64,000 bases of DNA from Thiodiazotropha sp037384425 (GTDB lineage: Bacteria; Pseudomonadota; Gammaproteobacteria; Chromatiales; Chromatiaceae): assembly GCA_037384425.1 (NCBI GenBank), contig JARROA010000002.1, positions 62,001-126,000 of the forward strand. Reading direction: 5' to 3'. The translations under genes were made by a program, and so were the position numbers. A model generated the notes under the pieces. That model had not been told where the DNA came from and did not search any database. It saw only the letters and a program-made list of their open reading frames with translations. Below are positions 28,316 to 35,849 of this stretch, piece after piece; position 1 is the stretch's first letter; every line of letters starts with the position of its first letter.

Positions 28316-30607
28316 ATGTCATTACCAATTCGCTTTCCTGCCGTCGCCCTGTTGTTTTTTCTCGGGTTGATCGCGTCGCAGGCGCGGGCATTCGTGGTGG
28401 AGGATATCCGGGTCGAGGGGTTGCAGCGCATCTCCGCCGGCACCGTCTTCAACTACCTGCCGGTGAAGAGTGGCGACGAGGTCAATACCAGCAACAGCTC
28501 CCAGATCATCCGCACCCTGTTCAAGACCGGTTTCTTTCAGGATGTGCGCCTGGAGCAGGATGGTAATGTCCTGATCGTTTTCGTCCGCGAGCGGCCCGCC
28601 ATCGCCGAGATCAACATCAGCGGCAACAAGGACCTGGATACCGATCAGCTGCTTGCCGGCCTCAAGGACATCGGTCTGGCCGAAGGGCAGGTATTCAAGC
28701 GCGCCCTGCTGGAGACCGTGGAACAGGAACTCAATCGCCAGTATTTCTCGCGCGGCAAGTACGGGGTCAAGATCAAGTCCACGGTGACGCCGCTGGAGCG
28801 CAACCGCGTCGGCATCGATATCGAGATCTCCGAGGGACTCACCGCCCGTATCAAGCGCATCAACATCATCGGTAACAACGCCTTCGACGACGATGAGCTG
28901 CTGGATGAGTTCCAGCTCGGCATTCCCGCCTGGTATGCCTTCTTCTCCAGCAAGGACAAGTACTCCAAACAGGCCCTTTCTGGTGATCTGGAGACGCTGC
29001 GTTCCTATTACCTGGATCGAGGCTATATCGATTTCAAGATCGAATCGACCCAAGTCTCCATCACTCCCGACAAGAAGGATATCTACATCACTATCGTGGT
29101 GAACGAGGGTGAGATCTTCACCCTCAGCGACATCAAGCTGGCGGGTGAACTCGAGCTGCCTCAGGATGAGCTGTTTCCGCTCATACATCTGAGACGCGGC
29201 GAGGTCTTTTCGCGCAAGAAGCTGACCGCCAGCGCCGACCGCCTCAGCAGCAAATACTCCGATGCGGGATACGCCTTCGCCAACGTCAACAGCATTCCAG
29301 ACATCGATCGGGAGAATCGAACCGTCGAAATCACCTTCTTCGTCGATCCCGGCAAGCGGGTCTATGTCCGCTACGTCAATTTCAGCGGCAACGCCGCCAC
29401 CCGCGACGAGGTCATGCGGCGTGAGATGCGGCAGATGGAGTCGGCCTGGTTTTCCGGCGAGAAGACCCGACTCTCCCGCGAACGTCTGCAACGACTGGGC
29501 TATTTCAGCGAGGTCAACGTGGAGACCCCGGCGGTACCCGGCAGTACCGATCTGGTCGATGTCAATGTCAGCGTCACGGAGGCCGCCTCGGGCAGCCTCA
29601 GCGCCGGTGTCGGTTACTCGCAGACCCAGGGTCTGATTCTCAACGGCAGCATCACCCAGGACAACTTCCTCGGCAGCGGCAAGCGGGTGAGCGCCGGTTT
29701 CGACACCAGTAGCGCGACCAAGCGGCTGAGTCTCTCCTACACCAACCCCTACTACACCATCAATGGCGTCAGCCGGGGTATCGAGATGAGCTACCGTAAG
29801 ACCGATTTCGCGGAGCTCAACATCTCCAGCTACTCCACCGACGTGGGTCGTCTCGGCATGAGCTACGGTATCCCGATCACGGAGTACGACCGCCTGCGTC
29901 TGAGTGCCGCCTTCGAGGACACCACCTTCTACCTGGGTTCCTCGCCTTCCCAGGAGGTGATCGATTTCATGGATCAGAACGGCGACCACTTCCTCGACCT
30001 GGAACTGGTCGGCAGCTGGATCAGGGATACCCGAAACACCGCCATCTTTCCCTCGGCTGGCGGCCGCCAGGTGTTTTCCGTGGAGAGCAACACGCCGGGG
30101 AGTGATCTTCAGTACTACCGGGTGAGCTATCGCAATACCCGCTTCTACCCGCTTACCAGCAACCTGACCCTGATGCTCAACGGAGAGATCGGTTACGGTG
30201 ATGGTTATGGCGACGACGAACAGCTGCCGTTTTTCCGTAATTTCTACGCCGGCGGTATCGGTACGGTGCGCGGATTCAAGGAGAATACCCTCGGTCCCCG
30301 GGACTCCCAGGGCGACGCCTTGGGAGCAAATGCCAAAATCGCCGGTCAAATGGAGCTGTTGTTCCCGGTCTTCGGCGAGGATTTCAAGGATACTGTCCGT
30401 GCCGGCTGGTTCGTCGACGCCGGTAATGTTTTCGATGTGGAGGCGGGGCAAAACATTGAGTGGGATCAGATTAGAGTCTCCACGGGTCTGATGTTATCTT
30501 GGTACTCGCCGGTTGGCGCGCTCTCCTTCAGTCTGGGTTATCCCCTGGTTGAGGAGGAGGGCGATGACACTGAGAAGTTTCAGTTCAGAATTGGTGGCGG
30601 TTTTTAG
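28316..30607 (+). CDS. bamA: outer membrane protein assembly factor BamA
   Basis: Central Omp85 component that folds and inserts outer-membrane proteins. It has 763 residues with a signal peptide (residues 1-24, ending SQARA). Five POTRA domains run to about residue 420, starting FVVEDIRVEGLQRISAGTVF, and a 16-strand barrel to the C-terminus holds the lid-locking GGIGTVRGF motif (VRGF) and a final aromatic GGGF. It sits between rseP and skp as in other gammas, with its own 155-base upstream gap. Confidence 0.97.
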   Translation: MSLPIRFPAVALLFFLGLIASQARAFVVEDIRVEGLQRISAGTVFNYLPVKSGDEVNTSNSSQIIRTLFKTGFFQDVRLEQDGNVLIVFVRERPAIAEINISGNKDLDTDQLLAGLKDIGLAEGQVFKRALLETVEQELNRQYFSRGKYGVKIKSTVTPLERNRVGIDIEISEGLTARIKRINIIGNNAFDDDELLDEFQLGIPAWYAFFSSKDKYSKQALSGDLETLRSYYLDRGYIDFKIESTQVSITPDKKDIYITIVVNEGEIFTLSDIKLAGELELPQDELFPLIHLRRGEVFSRKKLTASADRLSSKYSDAGYAFANVNSIPDIDRENRTVEITFFVDPGKRVYVRYVNFSGNAATRDEVMRREMRQMESAWFSGEKTRLSRERLQRLGYFSEVNVETPAVPGSTDLVDVNVSVTEAASGSLSAGVGYSQTQGLILNGSITQDNFLGSGKRVSAGFDTSSATKRLSLSYTNPYYTINGVSRGIEMSYRKTDFAELNISSYSTDVGRLGMSYGIPITEYDRLRLSAAFEDTTFYLGSSPSQEVIDFMDQNGDHFLDLELVGSWIRDTRNTAIFPSAGGRQVFSVESNTPGSDLQYYRVSYRNTRFYPLTSNLTLMLNGEIGYGDGYGDDEQLPFFRNFYAGGIGTVRGFKENTLGPRDSQGDALGANAKIAGQMELLFPVFGEDFKDTVRAGWFVDAGNVFDVEAGQNIEWDQIRVSTGLMLSWYSPVGALSFSLGYPLVEEEGDDTEKFQFRIGGGF

Positions 30608-30767
30608 CGCAAGGTTTCTGGACATCCCCGGACGAGGGGCATAACCCGCGACCTCGGGCTGACCCGGTAGCCGCAGAACCCGCAGGCTAGCTGCGGAGGT
30701 GGAGTCAGGCGCGAGATGATCAGCGAAAGCGTCAAACCCTACTAAGCCATGTTAAGGAGTTGATTGA

Positions 30768-31283
30768 GTGAAATACCTGAAAAGCACTATCTACCTGTTG
30801 CCGATACTGCTGCTGCTGAGCGGCTCGCTGTATGCAGAGGACTATCGCATAGCCTTCGTCAATGCCACCAAGGTGTTCGAGGAATCGCCGCAATACCAGG
30901 CGGCCAGAGATCGGCTGCAGACCGAGTTTTCCCGCCGCGAAAAAGAGCTGCTGTCTGAGCAGAAACAGCTCAAGCAACTGGAGGAGAAGCTGCAGCGTGA
31001 CGGCAGCGTGATGAGCGAATCAGAGGTCAAGCGCCTGGAGCGCGACATCCTCAGCCGCAGCCGCAGTCTGAAGAATTCCCAGACCGAGTTCCGTGAGGAC
31101 CTCAACCTGCGTCAGAACGAGGAGTTCAAGAAGCTGCGTCAACAGGTCCGAGAGGTGATTCAGGAGGTCGGCAAGGCGGAGAAGATCGACCTCATCGTAT
31201 CCGACGGTGTGGTTTATTTCAGCAAGAAGATCGACATCTCCGACCTGGTGCTGGAAAAACTGAGAAACCTGAAGAGTCAGTAG
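30768..31283 (+). CDS. skp: periplasmic chaperone Skp/OmpH
   Basis: A 171-residue periplasmic chaperone holding unfolded outer-membrane proteins. GTG start at 30768 with AAGGAG eight bases upstream. Signal peptide MKYLKSTIYLLPILLLLSG ... SLYA, then YRIAFVNATKVFEESPQYQA and a long charged coiled-coil (residues 45-120: KELLSEQKQLKQLEEKLQ etc.) that forms the tentacles. The order bamA-skp-lpxD is standard. Confidence 0.95.
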   Translation: MKYLKSTIYLLPILLLLSGSLYAEDYRIAFVNATKVFEESPQYQAARDRLQTEFSRREKELLSEQKQLKQLEEKLQRDGSVMSESEVKRLERDILSRSRSLKNSQTEFREDLNLRQNEEFKKLRQQVREVIQEVGKAEKIDLIVSDGVVYFSKKIDISDLVLEKLRNLKSQ

Positions 31284-31301
31284 TAGCCGAGGGCGGACCC
31301 A

Positions 31302-32339
31302 TTGGCCAGGCGACTGCAGGAACTGGCTCAAGCCATCGGTGCTGAGCTGCGTGGCGACCCGGAGACGGTGATCTCGGGTGTCGGCACCCTGCAGCATGCC
31401 GTTCCCGGGCAGTTGAGTTTTTTCAGCAACCCGGCCTACCGACGCTACCTGGCATCGACCCGGGCTTCGGCCGTGGTACTCGCGCCCGAGGACGCCGAGC
31501 ATTGTCCCGTCCCGTCCCTGATTACCGACAATCCCTACCTGGGCTATGCCCGTGCCGCCTCGCTGCTCTATCCGCAGCCCGCTTTTGCCCCGGGAATCCA
31601 CCCCAGCTCGGTGGTGGCCGCCTCCGCGCATATCGATCCCAGTGCCCATATCGGTGCCTGTGCGGTGGTGGGTGAGGAAGTGAGTGTCGGCGCCGAGGTC
31701 ACCATCGGCCCCGGTTGCGTCATCGAAGCGGGTTGCCGCATCGGACGTGGTTCGCGTCTGGCGGCGCGGGTCACCCTGTGCCGGGATACCCAGATCGGCG
31801 AGCGCTGCCTGATCCATCCGGGTGCGGTGCTGGGCGCCGACGGCTTTGGCCTGGCCAACGACAACGGTCGCTGGGAGAAGGTCCCCCAACTGGGGCGTGT
31901 ACGTGTCGGCAACGATGTGGAGATCGGTGCCAACACCACCATCGATCGCGGCGCTCTGGAGGACACGGTGCTGCACGACGGGGTCAAGCTCGACAACCAG
32001 ATTCAGATCGCGCACAACGTGGAGATTGGCGAACATACGGCCATGGCGGGGTGTTCGGCGGTGGCCGGCTCGACAAAGATCGGCAGCCATTGTACTGTCG
32101 GCGGACTCACCGGAGTGGTCGGGCATCTTAGGATCGGTGATAATGCCCACTTTTCCGCCGCCACCCTGGTGACCCGCTCCTTCGAATCGCCCGGTTACTA
32201 CAGCGGCGGCCTGCCGGCCATGGAGAATGGCGAATGGCGCAAGACGGTTGCCCGGGTTAGACGTCTCGAAGAGATGAACAACGAACTCAAGGCGCTGAAA
32301 AAGAAAGTCCGAAAGCTCGAAGGCGGATCGGACAGCTGA
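31302..32339 (+). CDS. lpxD: UDP-3-O-acylglucosamine N-acyltransferase
   Basis: Third step of lipid A synthesis. It has 345 residues from a TTG start at 31302 (MARRLQELAQAIGAELRGD). The N-terminal uridine-binding domain is followed by a left-handed beta-helix of hexapeptide repeats (for example HIDPSAHIGACAVVGEEV), with the catalytic histidine region in NQIQIAHNVEIGEHTAMAG. The last 30 residues form a charged helix (EEMNNELKALKKKVRKLEG). Confidence 0.96.
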   Translation: MARRLQELAQAIGAELRGDPETVISGVGTLQHAVPGQLSFFSNPAYRRYLASTRASAVVLAPEDAEHCPVPSLITDNPYLGYARAASLLYPQPAFAPGIHPSSVVAASAHIDPSAHIGACAVVGEEVSVGAEVTIGPGCVIEAGCRIGRGSRLAARVTLCRDTQIGERCLIHPGAVLGADGFGLANDNGRWEKVPQLGRVRVGNDVEIGANTTIDRGALEDTVLHDGVKLDNQIQIAHNVEIGEHTAMAGCSAVAGSTKIGSHCTVGGLTGVVGHLRIGDNAHFSAATLVTRSFESPGYYSGGLPAMENGEWRKTVARVRRLEEMNNELKALKKKVRKLEGGSDS

Positions 32340-32364
32340 CAACAGACAGACTCGGGAGAGCGAT

Positions 32365-32814
32365 TTGATCGCGATGGATATCAACAAGGTGCTGCGATTG
32401 CTGCCGCACCGCTACCCCTTCCTGCTCATCGATCGCGTACTCGAATTCGAGAAGGATACGCGTCTGCTGGCGCTCAAGAACGTCACCTACAACGAACCCT
32501 TTTTCAATGGCCACTTCCCGATTCAACCGGTGATGCCGGGTGTGTTGATCGTCGAGGCGATGGCCCAGGCCACCGGGCTGCTGGCGATGGAGTCGAATCC
32601 CGATACGGTCAACCCGACAACCATCTACCTCTTCGTCGGCATCGACAAGGCCCGTTTCAAGCAGCAGGTGGAGCCCGGCGATCAGTTGATGCTCGAAGTT
32701 CTGCAGACCAAGATGAAGCGCGGTATCGGCTTCTTCGACTGTACCGCCACTGTCGACGGTAAGACCGTAGCAACCGCCGAAATCATGTGTACCGCACGGG
32801 AGATAGGAAGCTGA
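32365..32814 (+). CDS. fabZ: 3-hydroxyacyl-ACP dehydratase FabZ
   Basis: Hot-dog-fold dehydratase of fatty acid synthesis, 149 residues. The HRYPFLLIDRV and NGHFPIQPVMPGVLIVEAMAQ signatures contain the catalytic His and Glu. Start choice: TTG at 32365 lies six bases after GGAG (32355-32358), better spaced than the ATG at 32374, which also fits the usual MDINKVL start. The gene end overlaps the start of lpxA. Confidence 0.96.
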   Translation: MIAMDINKVLRLLPHRYPFLLIDRVLEFEKDTRLLALKNVTYNEPFFNGHFPIQPVMPGVLIVEAMAQATGLLAMESNPDTVNPTTIYLFVGIDKARFKQQVEPGDQLMLEVLQTKMKRGIGFFDCTATVDGKTVATAEIMCTAREIGS

Positions 32815-33581
32815 TCGATTCGCGCGCAGTCATCGACCCCGCTGCCGAGCTGGACGAGGGGGTCTCGATCGGTCCCTTCAGCGTCATCGGCGCCGGCGTG
32901 CGCATCGGCAAGGGCACCAGGGTCGGCCCTCATGTCGTGATCAAGGGGCCTAGCACCATTGGCCGGAGCAACCGCATCTATCAGTTCGCCTCCGTCGGCG
33001 AGGACCCCCAGGACAAGAAGTACGCCGGCGAACCTACCAGCCTGGAGATCGGCGACCGCAACGTGATCCGCGAATGCGCCACGCTGCATCGCGGTACGGT
33101 ACAGGACCAGGGCGTCACCCGCATCGGCAGCGACAATCTCTTCATGGCCTACATCCATGTGGCCCACGATTGCGTCATCGGCGACCATGTCATCATGGCC
33201 AACGGCGCGTCCCTGGGTGGCCACGTACATATCGGCGACTGGGCTATCCTCGGCGGCTTCACCATGGTGCACCAGTTCGGCCGCGTCGGTGCCCACAGTT
33301 TTTGCGGCATGGGCTCGGCGGTCAACATGGACCTGCCTCCCTTCGTCACCGTCTCAGGGCAGCCGGCCAAGCCCCACGGCACCAACAGCGAAGGGCTTCG
33401 CCGTCGCGGTTTCAGTGCGCAGGAGATCAGTCAGATCAAACGGGCCTACAAGCTGATCTACAAATCAAAACTGCGATTGGAAGAGGCGCGGGAGGCGATT
33501 GGCGAAATGCTGGAGGAGACGCCCGTACTGCAAGTCCTGTACGATTTCCTAACCGAAAGCGGTCGGGGCATTCTCCGTTAG
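32787..33581 (+). CDS. lpxA: UDP-N-acetylglucosamine acyltransferase
   Basis: First enzyme of lipid A synthesis. It has up to 264 residues with a left-handed beta-helix of hexapeptides (VIDPAAELDEGVSIGPFSVI) and the catalytic histidine segment YIHVAHDCVIGDHVIMANG. GTG 32787 is the only strong start codon before LIDSRAVIDP, giving a 28-base overlap with fabZ. Other LpxA proteins begin at about Ile/Leu-Asp-Ser, so a CTG start at 32811 cannot be excluded. A REP-like inverted repeat follows directly. Confidence 0.95.
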   Translation: MYRTGDRKLIDSRAVIDPAAELDEGVSIGPFSVIGAGVRIGKGTRVGPHVVIKGPSTIGRSNRIYQFASVGEDPQDKKYAGEPTSLEIGDRNVIRECATLHRGTVQDQGVTRIGSDNLFMAYIHVAHDCVIGDHVIMANGASLGGHVHIGDWAILGGFTMVHQFGRVGAHSFCGMGSAVNMDLPPFVTVSGQPAKPHGTNSEGLRRRGFSAQEISQIKRAYKLIYKSKLRLEEAREAIGEMLEETPVLQVLYDFLTESGRGILR

Positions 33582-33590
33582 CCAAGAATT

Positions 33591-33687
33591 CGGTGCGGCA
33601 AGCCGCACCCTACCATGCCACCGAGGGCTGGGGTCCTGCCCCGCCAATAAGCCCGGATTAACGCGTAGGGTGCGGCTTGCCGCACCG
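33591..33687. repeat. REP-like paired palindromes between lpxA and lpxB
   Basis: Two 23-base arms (33591-33613 and 33665-33687) are perfect inverted copies. Each arm is itself palindromic: GGTGCGGC, AA or TT, GCCGCACC, plus a CTAC/GTAG tail. The spacer is 51 bases. This is the layout of a REP doublet (REPIN-like). A diverged single copy lies at 48257-48274. Confidence 0.85.
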
Positions 33688-33721
33688 TGTACCACCGGAA
33701 CTCACTGACACCATCGACACG

Positions 33722-34891
33722 ATGCCGACCCATTCACCCGACAATCCCCTGCGCATCGGCGTCCTGGCCAATGAGGTTTCCGGCGATCAGCTGGCCGCCG
33801 CCCTGATAGAGGCCCTCAAGGCCAGACAGCCAGACATCCAGTTCGAGGGCATGACCGGTCCCCTGATGGAGGCCGCGGGCTGCCGCTCCCTGGCCCGCAT
33901 GGATCCGGTCATGGGACTGACAGAAATTCTCAAGCATCTGCCGGGCCTGTTGAAATTGCGTCGTCGTCTGATCGAACACTTCAAGGCGGCAAAACCCGAT
34001 CTGGTGATCGGCGTCGACGCCCCGGATTTCAATCTGTCGCTGGAGCGCCGCCTCAAGGATGTCGGTGTGCGGACCGCCCATTTCGTCTGCCCCAGCGTCT
34101 GGGCCTGGCGCCAGGGCAGGGCGCGCAAGTTCAGCTGTACCGTGGATCTGATGCTCTGCCTGTTCGACTTCGAGGTCGACTTCCTGAGTGGCTACGGCGT
34201 CAATGCCGCCTACGTCGGCCATCCGCTGGCGGATCAGATTCCGCTGCAGGCGCCCGATACCACTGCCCTGCGTGACGACATCGGACTCGATCCCGAACGG
34301 CAGGTGATCGCCCTGCTGCCGGGGAGCCGCATGAGCGAAGTAGGGCGTCTGGCGGACGACTTTCTGAATACCGCTCTCTGGTGCCTCGAACGCAATCCCG
34401 GTCTGCAGTTCGTCGCTCCCATGGTGAACGAGCGGGTACGGCAGGCCTTCGAGGCCCGCATTGCCGCCATCGCACCGACCTTGCCGATCACCCTGCTGGA
34501 CGGTCGCCACCGGGATGCCATCGGTGCGGCGGATGCGGTGCTCACCGCTTCCGGCACCGCGACCCTGGAAACCCTGCTGCTGAAGCGATCTATGGTGGTG
34601 GCCTACCGGCTTTCACCGTTCAGTTACTGGCTGATCCGTACCTTCGATCTGCTCAAGGTGCCCCATGTCGCGATCGCCAACCTGTTGACCGAGGAACCGC
34701 TGGCGCCGGAGTTCCTGCAGCACGACTGCCGGCCGGAAATGCTCGGCACCGCCCTGCTGGATCTGTTGGACGACGCAGAAAAGCGGCGGCGGATTGCCGA
34801 TCACTATCTGCAGATCCACCGTCGACTGCGTTGCGATGCGGCTGACAGCGCGGCGCAGGCCATATTGAATCTGATCGGGAGACCCGCATGA
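33722..34891 (+). CDS. lpxB: lipid-A-disaccharide synthase
   Basis: GT19 enzyme joining UDP-2,3-diacylglucosamine and lipid X in lipid A synthesis; peripheral inner membrane. I start at ATG 33722 (MPTHSPDNPLRIGVLANEVSGD), giving 389 residues; the frame extends upstream into the inverted repeat, where start codons are spurious. The family segments VIGVDAPDFNLSLERRLK, CPSVWAWRQGRARK, LLPGSRMSEVGRL and ASGTATLETLLLKR are visible. Its stop overlaps the rnhB start by four bases. Confidence 0.96.
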   Translation: MPTHSPDNPLRIGVLANEVSGDQLAAALIEALKARQPDIQFEGMTGPLMEAAGCRSLARMDPVMGLTEILKHLPGLLKLRRRLIEHFKAAKPDLVIGVDAPDFNLSLERRLKDVGVRTAHFVCPSVWAWRQGRARKFSCTVDLMLCLFDFEVDFLSGYGVNAAYVGHPLADQIPLQAPDTTALRDDIGLDPERQVIALLPGSRMSEVGRLADDFLNTALWCLERNPGLQFVAPMVNERVRQAFEARIAAIAPTLPITLLDGRHRDAIGAADAVLTASGTATLETLLLKRSMVVAYRLSPFSYWLIRTFDLLKVPHVAIANLLTEEPLAPEFLQHDCRPEMLGTALLDLLDDAEKRRRIADHYLQIHRRLRCDAADSAAQAILNLIGRPA

Positions 34892-35484
34892 CGATCGATA
34901 TGTTCGAAGCCCTACCTGTCGAGTTCGTGGCCGGGGTCGATGAAGTCGGTCGTGGTCCCCTGGCCGGTCCGGTGGTTGCGGCAGCGGTGATCCTTGATCC
35001 CGCCAGGCCCATCGAGGGTTTGGCCGACTCCAAGAAGCTGAGCGAGAAACGCCGGGAGCTGCTCGATCCGCTCATTCGGGAGCAGGCTCTGTGTTGGGCT
35101 CTGGGCCGGGCCGAACCTGAAGAGATCGACCGCATCAACATCCTGCAGGCCAGTCTGCTCGCCATGCAGCGTGCAGTGGCTGCTCTCTCCACGCCGCCCG
35201 GGTTGGCCCTGGTTGACGGCAACAAGGCGCCCCGGCTCCCCTGTCTGGTTCGCACCATCGTCGGTGGTGACGCCAGCGAGCCGGCAATCAGTGCCGCCTC
35301 GATAATTGCCAAGGTGGCACGGGACCGGGAGATGGTCGAACTTGACGCCCGCTATCCCGGTTACGGCCTGGCCAGGCACAAGGGCTACCCCACCAAACAG
35401 CACTTGGAGGCCCTTCGGGAACTGGGCGTGTCCGAGATCCATCGTCGCTCTTTCGGTCCCGTTCAGCGGCTGCTGCAGGTTTGA
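34888..35484 (+). CDS. rnhB: ribonuclease HII
   Basis: A 198-residue endonuclease removing RNA or single ribonucleotides from DNA duplexes. GVDEVGRGPLAGPVV carries the catalytic D-E pair. LADSKKLSEKRRE, DGNKAPRLP and SAASIIAKVARDREM complete the active site. ATGA overlap with lpxB. In most gammas dnaE follows directly; here 8.4 kb of other DNA intervenes. Confidence 0.96.
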   Translation: MTIDMFEALPVEFVAGVDEVGRGPLAGPVVAAAVILDPARPIEGLADSKKLSEKRRELLDPLIREQALCWALGRAEPEEIDRINILQASLLAMQRAVAALSTPPGLALVDGNKAPRLPCLVRTIVGGDASEPAISAASIIAKVARDREMVELDARYPGYGLARHKGYPTKQHLEALRELGVSEIHRRSFGPVQRLLQV

Positions 35485-35849
35485 AGTCAGCAAATATCTT
35501 TACCCTTTTGCCGGACATGATTCTGAGGATTTTAAACCCTGAGAATTAGCTTCTCATGGCCGTAATACAGAGGCATGATCAGCCTGATTGACTCCGGAAT
35601 TCCCTTATTAACAATATGATATAAGCTGCGGGATGTATTGTTCGCGGCTATCAAAGTCACCAAAATCATATGTTAGGTATGTTGATAAACCATTAAAGAA
35701 AGTCAGCTATCAGTCGATAAGCTTGGCAGGGTAATGGAAACCTAAACGGAGAAAGTCTACCTTAAGATAGAACCAGTCTTGCTTGGAAGCAGTGTGGGAT
35801 GTACAAACACATATGATCTGCCCACCGAGGTAGATATTTCCTGGCGGCT
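35485..35849. other. intergenic, left edge of the rnhB-dnaE insertion
   Basis: 365 bases, more AT-rich than rnhB. A small hairpin TGAGAA/TTCTCA (35540-35545 with 35551-35556) follows rnhB but has no T-run. A near-palindrome CTACCTTAAGATAG lies near 35758-35771. No gene is recognised. It must contain the promoter of the GGDEF-EAL gene. Confidence 0.4.

Noticed and set aside
28322..30451. 709-codon open frame opposite bamA
   Set aside because: Antisense shadow of bamA with low-complexity acidic composition and no start signals.
33677..33721. Upstream start for lpxB
   Set aside because: This in-frame extension lies in the inverted repeat and encodes no conserved residues; ATG 33722 matches the family start.
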